Assembly: GCA_009733575.1 (NCBI GenBank)
Contig: ML769413.1
Span: 1-64,000 of the forward strand
Length of the DNA stretch: 64,000 nucleotides
Source of the DNA: Gymnopus androsaceus JB14
Taxonomy: Eukaryota; Basidiomycota; Agaricomycetes; Agaricales; Omphalotaceae
Direction of reading: 5' to 3'
The position numbers and the translations under genes were made by a program. The notes below the pieces were generated by a model, which saw nothing but the letters and a program-made list of their open reading frames with translations, was not told where the DNA came from and did not search any database. Positions 33,686 to 52,142 of the stretch are shown in pieces (position 1 is the stretch's first letter; each line of letters starts with the position of its first letter).

Positions 33686-34348
33686 ACTGATGAGCAACTG
33701 CGTCTATAAAAGCCTAGCCCCAATGAAATCATTTTGCTGCTCCGAAAGCTCTGATGAAATCAACTGAACTTCGAAGCAAATATCTAGATCATCTATCTGC
33801 TAACCGAGATCGAGCTAGATTACGCGGCGCGATCCTAGCCAGTGAAGTTATGAAGGAGGCCAAAGCAACTGAGAGTAGGAAGCAAGTTTGACATAAAAAG
33901 TCAGTGAGTTCTATAAAGCTTCAAGATCGCTAGTAGAAGTCACTCCAAAGGCATCAGTAGTAACGATTCGACGAACGAACAAACACTGAACTAACGCCAC
34001 AACTCGCTGCCGAGGCTGGTGCAGTAGTAAGCGCTTCGGACAATGCGTGAAAACCGGCTTCACTATATTTTCTAATATAATACATACATTGATATACAGC
34101 TTATTCCCGTGAAAAATCATAACAGCCGTCTAGAATGTGAACGTTACTGAAATATATCCCTTTAATGTGTGTTGGGTTAATAATAATAATTGTTTAGCAA
34201 GCAGCTTCCTGGGTCCAGGCTCCGCTCGCTCCTGCATAAACCATGTCATTCTCAGATCTTTCAGCGGTAAAAGAATGGAACTCACCTCCGGGAACTTCAT
34301 CTTCATTCCATTCTGAAGAAAACCATTCAGTTGATGAGCCAACAGTAT
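33686..34348. other. Intergenic between sedolisin E and the GH18 gene
   Basis: The left part is related to the upstream region of copy B (gaaggaggccaaag, actgagagtaggaagca). No further gene or element is recognised. Confidence 0.5.
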
Positions 34349-36278
34349 TTATGTCCACTCACGGTTAGCTTCCCAAAGGAATCCATCGAAGGTGGCGGTG
34401 AGCCCAGGGGTATACTATCCATAAACATCAGCAATTGAATTGGCATTTCTTTCTGACCATGCTTACAACAGCGGAGTTAACCCAGGCAGCCACGCCAGCA
34501 CATGCCCCAGAAGTACCGGTAGTGGTAGTAGTGGAAGTAGTAGTCGTGGCCTAAAAGAAATTGTCGGAATCGGTATGTCAAGACGATGGTAGGGAAACTC
34601 ACTGTGGCCGTGGACGTTATAGTCTCAGAGAGCGTGGTTGTAGCAACGCCGGTCAGTCCAACCTTGACCGCTTCGATCCAAGCGCTATTGGCGTCGGGAT
34701 ATTCTACGTTTATACAAACAAAAACACTCAGCAATGGAAGAACGTGGACGAATGACAATATACATACGCCAGGACATGATGCCGGCATCTATATAACACA
34801 TCAGATTGAGAGAAAAGAGGACGAAATATGGACTCACCCCATCCATTAGAAACGGCTTCGGCAGCACATTGAGCCAAGAGGGTGGTGGTCATGAAACCGT
34901 TATTGGCATCTAGAATACATTCAATCACATTAAATATGGAGAAAGACGAGCGTCGGAAAATGGACTGACCCGAAGTTGTCGCTGGCTTTCCGATAACAAG
35001 CTTGTCGAGATCCACACCACGAGCAGCGATCTCAAAGAGGGAGCTTCCTGGCCAGGTGGAGGAAGAAGTAGTGAGTAGACCGACACAAGTGGTGTATTCA
35101 GTGGCACCCTCTGTGGAAGAATTTCTAGCGGCTCCACTCAAGCTGATAAAGGCACTGACGATTGTAAAATTGGACGTTGTACTAAATAAATGTATTGAGA
35201 TGAGATGACAAACAAGTTAGAATACCAAACTCACCCAATCAATCAAGTCACCGACTTGCTGGTCCACGTACGTGTATCCAAACCCGCCGTAGAGTTCAGA
35301 GATAAACCAGGGAGCGACAGCTAAGCACAAAAAATCAGTAATGAAAAGGTATCGGACTAAAGACGATACACACGAGCATGGGTAACGATGTACTCTCCGA
35401 CGGGTAGCTTCTTACGCAGCTCGGTAGTGAATGTGATTAGCCAGGCCTGAAGTCGAAGGCATCAAAGTCTATAAATGGTGATAATGAAGCGCCGAAATTT
35501 CACCTCTGCTGTTCCATCTTTCTTGTTGAAGGCATCAAAGTCTGCAAAAATCGTGAGAAGTAGCGAATGTTGGGAAGCAGAAGTGTACCTTCGTAATCGA
35601 TATCAACGCCATCCAGGTCGAACTCGATGACCTGTGTATAGGTTTAGACTCGTCACTGGCAAAGACGTTGAACAGGAACGTACGGCAGCAGCAATCATAT
35701 CGGCCCACTCAACAGGATCAAGCCCGGCAGTGGTCGGCTCTGTTGTACTGCCGAATGCAGAAACGCACAACGAAATACCAGCAGCAGCATACTCCGCTTT
35801 GACTGCTGCGCGGTCTGCAGCAGTGAGCTCGATCCAGTTAGCATATTCGTCGGCATTGAAGGTAGTCAAGAACGAAAGCAAACTATTGAAATACATAAAA
35901 CTCCGAGGAAAAGAGAAGATTAATATGCTCACAAGACATTCCATCCCTATGGTCATAACAAATGGAATCAATGTTACTGGATGAAAAGGAACGAACGATA
36001 TTTACAGCGATGGTCGCGGGAGGAGGAGCAGGAGCGGTGGTTGAGACGAATGCGTCACTGTAGACGACTAGACACGTATTAGCATGGCTTGATGTGGAGA
36101 GCAGAGACGACTGACCATATCGGGGAGCAGCTGGGATGCTGCGCTTCAAGACGTTACGCGCTACTGGGCTCAAAGACTCGGTATCAATGTCGACGTTAGA
36201 CACGTTGGTCGGCGAGGAAAAAACCGCGTTGGAGCAAAGAAGGACCGCGATGAGGACAGTGCAGATCGGAGCGAACAT
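34349..36278 (-). CDS. Secreted GH18 chitinase with C-terminal chitin-binding module
   Basis: A secreted endochitinase-type enzyme built from many short exons. The start MFAPICTVLIAVLLCSNAVF is a signal peptide. A pro-like segment with a dibasic LKRS follows, then the TIM-barrel start YVVYSDAFVSTTAPAPPPA. Splicing of the first introns (36115-36068 and next) restores IAGWNVFLLSFLTTFNADEY. The GH18 active-site motif is DLDGVDIDYEDFDAF, with catalytic Glu in DxxDxDxE. Later barrel text includes TYVDQQVGDLIDWYNVQFY, EYTTCVGLLTTSSSTWPG and LDKLVIGKPATT. A Thr/Ser-rich linker leads to a short CBM5/12-like end, CAGVAAWVNSAV, then YTPGLTATFDGFLWEANREW with TAA at 34349-34351. It is neighboured by sedolisins, giving a secreted-hydrolase cluster. 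The activity is inferred from the motif. Confidence 0.88.
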
Positions 36279-37650
36279 GAGGAAGTGCAGGTATCGTCAA
36301 CCAAAGGAAAACAGGTTGGTGGACCGCCTATTTAACGGAAAAAACTCGATTGTCCTGGGTTTATCCAGCCATATCGATATCTTACCATGGTGAGACTGTA
36401 CAGGCAATAAGATGGGATAAACGATTGTGCACAATCCCCAAAACTAGAATTTCCTAGGATTTCAGCGAGTGGAAAAAGAGAACAAGAGAAATCCAGCAGT
36501 TTAGGAATTCAGTAGTGCATATGGGCGTTATCGAAAAATACACATGCATAAAATAGCCCATGAAAACCTATGACACCAAGCGCATGAAACAGAAGCAAAA
36601 AAAAGAGAAACAATCAAATTCAATAGCACACTGAGTCCGGAAGTTAAAACGGGAAAAAATACTCGCCTTCTTCTCCTCATAAAGTTCTCTGCGTCATTCG
36701 ACTGTAACGATATATTAAGGAAGGATTTGCCAGATATGGACGAGGTCAGTTCCTGTTATACGAGATAGCAAAGTCAGCACAATTGCACTTGTACCCGTAT
36801 CTGTACTTGTGCTCGTAGTTGGCCCGAGCCAGATGAAAGGTGTTGGCCCATGCGATTACGAACCGATGTTGAATGTCAGATTTAGCCCACTTTCCAGATC
36901 GCAAATGGAGATTCGGTCAACCCGGGAGAAAAAGCAAGCTGAGCACAGGGCCAGGATGCGCCACAGGAAGGGAGGAAATCAAAATGCATTCGATTACGGA
37001 TTCGTCGCAAGAAATGTGTGTTCCATCTAAAATATCAGAGCTGATAAACGCACAGACTCATCTTCCGTGTGTATCATCGCCAAGCTGCCTATGATTGCGC
37101 ACCGATTCACCGATAGCTTCCCAGCGAGCAATTTACGATTACTGTTGTGGGTAAAGTTCGGATTCAGCACGCAGCTTTAGGGAGTGCGAGCATGTGACCA
37201 CCGCGGAGACGGCACCGAGAAACTAGATTTTCTTGCACGTTCAAACGCTCAACTTTGAAACATAGTAGTTGAGGTGCGGAGGTTTGTTTTCTTGAAACTT
37301 TCAATGTGTGCTGGTATGTAGCACAAAAAGCCAGCTAATTCTCACCTTCGGCTTTTTTTCCGTAAACAAAGGTAAACATCCGAAAATCCGAAGACAATAA
37401 GTCCATGAGCGCCAATACAATTTTTGTAAAAAAGAAATCGTATCCTACATTGCAGCCGAAGAGAGAGAACAAATTGTATTGAACCAATACACTAATATTA
37501 TTGTAACCTACAAATTCAGAGGATCTACTACTTCATGTGATTTCATAGAGACTATGCCACTCGTAAAGAAAACGGGACGGTGAGTATAATTATCATAAGT
37601 AAATGACCTACAAAAGAAGAAAAAGAAGCGTATCAGCTCGAAAAAAAGGC
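36279..37650. other. Intergenic, no gene seen
   Basis: Contains the GH18 promoter side on the left and the 3' flank of the KDM5 gene on the right. Open frames are short and unrecognisable. No repeats are noted. Confidence 0.55.
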
Positions 37651-44040
<6,390 letters not shown>

Positions 44041-44851
44041 TGCCTGTTTTAATGGTATTTGATTTTATAAGAGAGAAATCGAGAGGATAAAACTGGACTT
44101 ACGCCGCAGGTGGTGGTAGCACAAACACAAGAAAGTGATGGGATTTGATGGAACACCTCCTGCCCATCATCGATTCACAATTTCACACGCTTCCCTGCGC
44201 GCAAAACGCCGAAGCAGCTTCCAAAACGCATTCCTGCTAATGCATATAACTATATTTTTATAGCTACAAATATAGGCTAACAGTGTGTATTGCCCGCAGA
44301 TTTTTAATCCTCCATTTCTCTTCACCGCATGCGGGAAGGGAGGTGAGAAGGCTATTGTCCGGATCTGGTCATATCAGGGCAGATTGCAATTGACTGAGAT
44401 GATCTCCAGGGTGTTACCTTCGGCAGAGCGCTGTTTTTTTTGAGAAACCAAAGTTCATATTCTCCATAACGAACGGGAGCTTGAGCTGCTGCTGCACTGG
44501 TCTGGAACACGTACACATCCGGAATTACTTACGAGAATGGACTAGAATGTACTCTGCCATGATTTTTGATCATCCATCCTAATATACTTACGATCATCGA
44601 TCCAAGAGTCATATTTTTGGAGCTAGCAGCTCACTCGGCTTAATTCAGACAACAGGTCTTTCACAGGTGACAGAACGCAGTTTCTACTCCAAAAAGTCCA
44701 TTTTTTTTCGAAGAGCTCCGATTTCCATCAAATGGATCTGGATGAGATCTGAGATTGGCTCCGGTCGCTTGTGCGTCTATAATTGCCACGAAATTGATGG
44801 TAATGCTCATCCTTCCTAATCAAGCCCAAACTACGAAAGAAAAATCGACTA
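44041..44851. other. Intergenic, no gene seen
   Basis: Upstream of the KDM5 gene and downstream of PGAP1. No open frame of note. A few poly-T and poly-A runs only. Confidence 0.55.
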
Positions 44852-47800
44852 CTACTTGGGAAATCGCCAGCTGTTAGCCCCCCAGTAATGAGGGCCAATT
44901 CGTACTACTACCAGCGCGCCAATAGCTAGACGCGTAGCATCGAAAACATAGTATGTTTTTCGCGGCCCCACAAAAAATGCAATGGCAGCAACCAGCCAAA
45001 ATGACCATCGCGCTGAAAAGTATTTCTCTCCACTATCGATACCAAGAATCAGTTCGTCTCTCTTCGATTATAGGCATCAAATAGCGCACCTATTTTTCTG
45101 CAATAGCGGCCGTGAAGTCCATGAAGCAAAATCAACCAGAATGAGGAACGGAGCGACGTTGAAAAAAAAGTGGTCCCCGTCAAATGGCGTAGTGAGTCCC
45201 GCAGTAACCAATGTCCGTACCCAAACGACTAGTACGGGTGCGGCAAGAGGGAGGAGCCAGGTCATTAGGAGCAAAAGATGTGCCTTATGGTTGCTATTGC
45301 TTTTAAAAGATCTGTGCTGAGGGGGTCTGTCACTGCCTTCTCGGACACTTGGTTCGTTTCGGGTAAGTAACGGGACGGCAACGCCGGGTTGCAAGACTGG
45401 TTCTGACAATATGGAGCGGTCTGAAGCGCAGGATTGTAGGTGTATGAGCCAGCAGCATAGATATGCGACCTGCCATGGAATGAAGAAGAAAATCAAGGCA
45501 AATATTAAACCCATTGATATCAGCGTGCTTTTTCGAGCACTGAGTATTTCTTCTTGCCGCCTATAAAAAGTGCGTCAATACAATATCTTCAATTCAAAGT
45601 AAGATTCAAAGAAATTTCCCGAACCTCGTTGAGAATAAATGGCTGATCTTCCCTATTGGCCACATAATCATAACCAACAGCATCCATGATATGCACACCA
45701 AACCAGACGCAATCAAGACCATCATGGGTGCTATGGGGCCATATATCCATTCACCGCTTGTGCCCATAAATAATGAATCGGGTAGAGGCAAGAGCGAAAT
45801 CAAAAGTGAGGCCAACGCTAGCTTGGGTAACTTTCGTCGACCAAACTCTCGAAGGGACCGGTCGACAGGAGGCACGAAAGCTAGCCCGAATGTGAGGACG
45901 ACAAAGACCCGGGGGGAAAATCCGAACACTTACGGGTATTATCATTCTCCCCGGCTCCCCAGGCTTCATATACTACCAACGCCACGATTCCAACTGCCCA
46001 GCACACGATCGTCGTGAAGTATCGGGAAGGCCAACGTCCAAGAGTGGCTAACCAGTCGATATAGAGATCGAAGCCTCGGAGTTGCACGGAGCAGCCATTG
46101 ATAGCAGAGTAAATCACGAGCTCGACACCCTCACCCAAGTTCGACTGTATGTATGGTGCGGACCCGTGGGTGTGAAGGAGGATCCGACGAGGAGATGTTA
46201 ATGCCAGAGGAAAGTAGTGCGTCTCCGAGACATACGAAGTGTGAACCAGCAAAGGTGAGAGCAGCGGTTCTGGGCAAAAAAAAAAAAGAGTAAAATTAAT
46301 TAAAGTCTTCCACACCTAATTAAAGTACGACTTACGATCACTGCAGAGAGAATTATCCGTTAGCAACGGAACGACTCTATACACTAGTAGTGCATTTGAG
46401 TCCAATCTCGGAAAACGTATAGACGTTCGCATTGAAGCTGGATCGGGCAACGTCACTGTCGTACCACCCAAAAGCATTCCTGTGTAATATTGCTTGTTAG
46501 TGACAAAACAATCATAGCAGAATGCGACTTTACTTGACATGGAAACATTGTCGAAGATTTTGTTCGCGGAAACAAAACCTCCGAGGACCCATCCCTCTCC
46601 GTCCGACCGCTCTATTTTAACAGCTACCCACTGAGCCTCGGAGCCAGTTGCCGGCACGACCTCCGCCTCGAAAAGGACAACGCCTTCCGATTCGTCTGTA
46701 CCCTGTTGAGGTACAGGGAAAATACTATCCGATGTAGGATTAGGTATGAGTTTATGGGCCACAGGTTGGAGGGTATCACACTGCAGAGAAACAGTGCTTC
46801 CGGAGCACAACGCAACCGAAACTAGTAAAGAGTTTGGTTTTTGAGGTGAAATCGGTGGAATAGACCCCTGAGAGACAAAGAGCATAAATCGGTCGTTTGT
46901 GAGCGAACCGGGGGCAGTTTTTGAGATGGAAGTAAATACGTTCGGGATCCACGCGGCTGCGTTAAAATTAAACGTTCACCAGATGGAATAACTTTTAGAC
47001 TGTCTTCGGCGAGTGAGAAGCCGCCAGATGGACCGGTACTTTCCGCAGGAGGTAAGGTGTGCCCATCCCTCAGCCACTTGTCCAGGATGACACCTCGGTC
47101 AGCCACGGAAGTGGCCAACGTGAGCTCCATAGCAGCTCGAGCGACGCGCCATCGTACTTGATGACACCAAACCATTTGACGATGACCAACACCAGTCCAA
47201 GCACCTTCAAGAGCGGAAGAAAAAACAGTTCGTCGGTAGGGAATCTCCAACCCTTCAACTGACGGTGGCAAGATGCACGATTCGGATGGAATCATCATGT
47301 CCGTTGCGCCTCCACAAAGCGACAAAATGGGAGTCGAATCGTGATGCAGAGTCTCTCGGTTATGGGCGTAGATTTCGTCTACACGCTGATCAAATCGAGC
47401 AGGAGGTAAAGTATGAGGAGTTGACATGGTAATGATGGCTGCAATGTCTTGAGAAGGCAAGAGGGATGTAGCAACGATACCGCCCATAGAATGACCCATG
47501 ATGATAATTGATGTATTTTGCGGGTACATGGAAAGGATATAAGACACGGCACGAGAGCAGTACTCTGCTTGTGCTTCCAAAGTCGGTCCGTGGAATGCAG
47601 AGAGATCTTCATTAAACTCCACTAGATAAATCAATACATTAGACATTGTCAATCTGGAAACTAGAGACAGGTACCCGCGAAGAAGTCCAGCGCTTTCATA
47701 TTTCGTGACCATAACTCGTAAACCGCGACATTGGGTCTAGAATAATATTGTCTAGTGGCCGAAGAAGCTATTGATCGAACCTGGCCAGAAGAGCCAGCGT

Positions 47801-48111
47801 TTCCAGGAATGAAGAGTACAGGTGTTCCTCCGTGAAGCTAAACGTCTTGGTTATTTTTGCTCCAAATTCATACAAGAGCGTACCTCTCGTTCCCATTGGT
47901 CTTCCCGGTACAGAAGCAGAGAGTAGCGCTCTGCCAAAGGTGTCCAAGAGCGATTAAATTCTGTCTGGGGTATGTACGACGGATTCATATACGACATCCG
48001 ACATCCTTGCGGTGAAAGGTTTTCTGCGACGTCCTGACTACCATACAGAAAGAGCGAAATGGCCGCAAAGGAAACCGCTCCTTGAAGCCAAGTTATAAGA
48101 GAAAGCATCAT
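44852..48111 (-). CDS. BST1: GPI inositol-deacylase (Bst1/PGAP1 family), one apparent frameshift
   Basis: ER membrane lipase that removes the inositol acyl chain from GPI anchors, needed for exit of GPI proteins. The start is [20 protein letters not shown], a membrane anchor. [20 protein letters not shown], then [16 protein letters not shown] holds the nucleophile Ser in [22 protein letters not shown] is the region of the catalytic His. Luminal beta-rich text follows, then several membrane segments ([19 protein letters not shown] and others). The last exon is hidden behind a 57-nt intron (45033-45089) and encodes [20 protein letters not shown] through ANSWRFPK, with TAG at 44852-44854. One +1 shift seems necessary between about 46930 and 46975 (LTQPRGSRT to [16 protein letters not shown]). 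Confidence 0.85.
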
Positions 48112-48469
48112 GAATCAAGGGACGCGCTGACGATAACGCGTGACTGCGCGCGCTGCCTTACACTCTGCAGTCTGAAACCCTGCAGTCTGAAGCTCTCTCA
48201 GCTCACTCAACCAAATCAATCAGAGGTTATCAACATGTTTTTTACGCTTTAATTCAACACATGCAAAAGGATCAAAAGCTACTAGTGGTCATGATAATGG
48301 TAGAGTTATGATAAACGTCGAGTACGGTTATGAGGGGTCTTGGAAGGAAAGCGAACCGGGAGGGGTGATGAAATGGAGAGGAAGGCGTTCCCAATGTAAG
48401 CATGAGGTGAGGGATGGATGCAACAGCGATATAACACATGAAATTACAACTTGAACAATAAAAACCAAT
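48112..48469. other. Intergenic spacer PGAP1 / 14-3-3
   Basis: About 360 bp. It contains the promoter of the PGAP1-like gene on the left and the 14-3-3 3' untranslated region on the right. Nothing else is seen. Confidence 0.55.
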
Positions 48470-49403
48470 CTACTCGTCAGCGGGTGCCTCGGATGCTTCT
48501 TCCTTTTCTGCGGGTTTGTCGGCTGGTGATCGATATCAGCTCGATCCTTCCAATGGAAAATGAAAATCACGTACCAGAGTCCTGCATGTCAGAGGTCCAG
48601 AGAGTAAGATTGTCCCTGAGTAGTTGCATGATGAGAGTCGAGTCCTTGTAGCTCTCTTCCGAGAGGGTGTCGAGCTCGGCGATAGCATCATCGAATGCCT
48701 GCTTGGCAAGATGGCATGCACGGTCGGGGCTGTTGAGGATTTCGTAGTAGAAGACGGAGAAGTTCAATGCGAGACCGAGACGGATAGGGTGCGTAGGTGG
48801 AAGTTCAGTGACAGCAACGTCAGAAGCAGCTTTGTAAGCTCGAGAGACTTGTCCGCGCTCTCTTTCCGCTTGTCACCAGTAGCGAATTCGGCGAGATAAC
48901 GGTGGTAGTCACCCATCCTAGAACGACGTCAAAAAAATGACAGCAGATGCGAAAAGGGAATATTGCATACATCTTGTGGTAGAAGACCTTCGACTCTCCT
49001 GAGGCTGCGGAAGGAATAAGGTGCTTGTCGAGAACATCGAGAATGTCCTCGCAGATCTTTGCGAGTTCGGTCTCAATCTTCTCCCTGTAACCCTTGATCA
49101 TAGACACTTGAGCCTCGTTGCCTTTGGACTCTTCCTTCTGCTCAATCGACGAGACGATTCTCCATGAAGCACGACGAGCACCGATTACGTTCTTGTACGC
49201 GACAGAAAGCAAATTCCGTTCCTCAACGGTGAGCTCCTGGTCTGACGAAGCCACGCGCTTCATGTTCTCAACCATCTCTGAACAAAGAACAAGTTGAACA
49301 AAGGGCGATGAGAGCAATAGTAGGAAGCAGTCGTACCTTCATAGCGCTCAGCCTGTTCGGCGAGCTTGGCAAGGTAGACAGAGTCTTCACGGGATTCAGG
49401 CAT
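48470..49403 (-). CDS. 14-3-3 protein, one apparent frameshift
   Basis: Phosphoserine/phosphothreonine-binding adaptor acting in the cytosol in many signalling routes. Exons on the minus strand: 49403-49337 ([22 protein letters not shown]), 49277-48971 ([20 protein letters not shown], the 14-3-3 signature), 48917-48575 ([13 protein letters not shown], then [14 protein letters not shown] and [13 protein letters not shown], the second signature) and 48522-48470 (acidic tail ending EAPADE). The four exons join in the expected phases. Within exon 3 one base is missing near 48841 (GAGCTTAC where GAGGCTTAC is expected), shifting between SADKSLE and [11 protein letters not shown] dead 14-3-3 is unlikely unless a paralogue exists, so a base error is the simplest reading. 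Confidence 0.92.
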
Positions 49404-51409
49404 CTAGTTGAGAGGCGTTGAGTTAATTTGTTGAATGACGCGTAGAGGGGCGCGCGCGTGCTCACAGTGAAAGATAAGGTTATCTAGAACAGAATTAAAG
49501 TCAGAAAGAGGAGAAAATTTAGGGATATAGTCGACGACGACGACTTACAGGATTTGGGTTGTTGGTTGAATACGACGAGTGGTGATGGTTTTTGAGAAAG
49601 AACAAATGTGCAGGGCTTAGGGTTGACTTTATCTGGGCGATTTGTAAGCAGGGTATAGGGCAGAACGTGGGGAAATACAGCACGCGAGCGAGTTGTCACA
49701 GCTTTTCCATGTAGAACTTTCCATTTTCCCCAAACTCCATCGCGATCGGATTCGTTCCTCTGACGCGTCTAGCTCCAGGGCTACCTCACCTCATAGTGTG
49801 CAATCGTGTGCAATCGTACTGGGCCTTGCTTTCTCTTTGAACAGCGCTGTGGCCACAGAGCTTTGTACTTTGGCGCCGAAAATTAATTAAGTGGTTGCTG
49901 TAGACAGCAATGATCCCCTTTGCCCATGATTCAAGCAGAGCCCAGAGTGGTTGTAACACTTATGAGAGCTGTACACGATATCTATAGTTCCTTAACCAGT
50001 CGCCCTAACCCTGGGCAATATGTACCTTCAAACCTTCAACAACATCAAGATGGGTAACTACGGATGCGACTGAATTCCTATTACCTTTGTATCTTTGATT
50101 ATCATGCATAGCTCTGAATCCGTATACTGAAACTGTCCCCCCAGATCTCATGGATGGCATCAGTAGCCGACCCCGAACCCAACGCGAAACTTGAGAGCGA
50201 AGTCTTATTTCTGCTTCAAAAAACATCTCGCATATAGCTGAACCTAATTTACCTCCGACGGTGATCCACATGTTGTCTCTGTAGGTAACCATGTCCAACT
50301 TGTTGAATATGCGTCCATGATGTTACAAGGGTAGGAATTTCATGAACCTGTACAGGTAAACAAAATTTCTCAACGTCGCTCAGACCTTCTGGCTGTCGCA
50401 TCACAGATCCTGCTGCATCCAGCAGTGGGAGCGCACGCGTCCGTTATCCGGCACGTTCGCAATGACGTGCCATGATAATGCATCGATACAAAACAATCTT
50501 ACTTGGAATCAGAGAAAAACGGGAGATCTACGTAAGTTGCCATGAATAAGGTCTCCCCTGGTCTCCCCGGGACACCCTGAACAACGCCCGAGTTCACCTG
50601 AAGGTACGCATAGTATAGCGTACTGAAATCTACTGAAATCCTAGAGCCCTTTAAAGGACTCAATTTTCAACGACGGAACTTTAATGTTGTCCCTGTTCGT
50701 TAGCCTAGAGTAGTAGCGGAAATCGTGAAGTATGATTCCCGGAACTGTCACTGGACTTACTTACTTACACTTACTGCGCTTCTCGACCAAGGCCAGTAAG
50801 TATATTCTTACACTAGTGGCCACTTCGACTCTCCGCCTATACCGCCCGCTATTCGCCACCGAAAAGAACTTGATTCATTCTCATTCAAGAAAATATTGGT
50901 ACATGAGATGCGATAACGAGACTGCCGATTCAGACAGTAACCCGTGCTTAGAAGGTGAAGAAGGTTTTTTTTTTCGCGCCGAGAAATACATGCACCGTCG
51001 AGGAACTTCCTCTGTAAACCTCCCGTTCTTTTTGAATCACCCATCTCGTGGCTTATTGGAAACAACCCTTGGCGAAAACTCAACTTGAACAAGTATTCCA
51101 TCTCGTAGCCAAAGAGCTACCCAATACAAGCATATCATCTAGCTCGCCAATACAGTAAGTATATTGTTCAGAGATCAGAGACTAGAATAAGAATAAGAGT
51201 CTGTTTTTCCCTTCCCCGCCTCAAGGCTAACAATTCTGTATCCCCTCCCCATTGGCACGGGCCCAGTCCCTTCGAATAATCAAAGCTGAAGCCACATAGC
51301 TTGAGCATATGTCTGAGCTCATTCAAGTCCCTATTCAAGCACCGTTGCCAAGTTTGACATTCAAAATTACTTGAATAATTTCCCTGATTCATGGTCACAA
51401 TGATCAGAT
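49404..51409. other. Intergenic, gene-poor
   Basis: The left part is the 14-3-3 promoter. A 97-codon minus-strand frame at 50005-50298 has no recognisable content. A short run of acttactt repeats is near 50758-50770. I see no gene that I can support. Confidence 0.5.
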
Positions 51410-51580
51410 CACCAAAATGCTGATAATAGTCAGGATGAAATTAAAAAATGGGATGAAGCTTGCTCAGATGAAATTGATGGATTGAAGAAACAAAATGTTT
51501 TTGAGGTCATCAAATTACCACCTCCTGGTTGTAAACCTATTAAATGTCAATGGGTTTTAACAAGAAGAGAGATGCATTGC
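51410..51580 (+). mobile_element. Ty1/copia reverse transcriptase fragment
   Basis: The plus strand encodes KKWDEACSDEIDGLKKQNVF followed by EVIKLPPPGCKPIKCQWVLT, the conserved N-terminal part of copia reverse transcriptase (form: W..A...E...L..N.TWELV.LP.G...I..KW). It stops being recognisable after about 51570. The surrounding sequence up to about 52030 is AT-rich and CpG-poor, in contrast to the genes on both sides, and reads like further decayed element sequence. Confidence 0.75.
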
Positions 51581-52142
51581 TCCTCATTCTGTCCACAGTG
51601 TCAATTCTCTCAGCCCGCCATTGTTGTTTGAGTCCAAAAATGTTTTCAAAGTTAATATATTGCCAGAGCAATTCAAAGAAAACTTTCAAAAGTGTGTTCT
51701 TTTAAGAGTTGTTGAGGACACCTGGACAAAAGCAAAAAATGTGAAGGAGTGGGATCAGAGGAATGATGATTACAAGTTATTCCTAGGCATGTAGAGAAGC
51801 GAATTTGTGATATAGAAATGAGAACTGGTATTACACATAATTGGCAATAAACAGCATATTATACAAGTAGAAGCTACTGAATGTGTGCATGCTATTTCTT
51901 GTATTGCATCTATCTTCCATAACTGTTCACAGACGAACCTCATAGATCTAGTAGAATCATTAGCTCAGTGTCGACAAGTTCAACAAAAAACTAACAATTT
52001 TTATACAATCTCGGCCATAAGACCAAGTTTTCTGCGTAAAACCTATTTGGGTTAAATAGCCATCTTGCTCGTTGCTCCAGTTCTTCAAAATAGTTGGGGG
52101 TAGCGGTGGACGGCCGGGCTATTATTCAGTTAGATTTAACGG
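51581..52142. other. CpG-poor, probably decayed transposon sequence
   Basis: Continuation of the copia fragment region to about 52030. Isolated readable frames (for example FKENFQKCVLLRVVEDTW) are not recognised. From about 52040 the base composition returns to that of the flanking genes. Confidence 0.5.

Larger units (their letters stand above)
25206..34560. repeat. Segmental duplication unit 2 (sedolisins C/D, E, GH18)
   Basis: Second unit of the tandem duplication, in the same order and orientation as 17490-25205. It has additional internal repeats: 25823-26134, and the ~1.45-kb pair at 26646-28095/28096-29543. It runs into the intact GH18 gene, only the last exons of which are represented in unit 1. 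Confidence 0.85.

Noticed and set aside
34477..35208. Plus-strand frames across the GH18 gene
   Set aside because: They are antisense to well-supported GH18 exons.
50005..50298. 97-codon minus-strand open frame
   Set aside because: No recognisable motif, no intron or neighbour support; length is within chance for this region.
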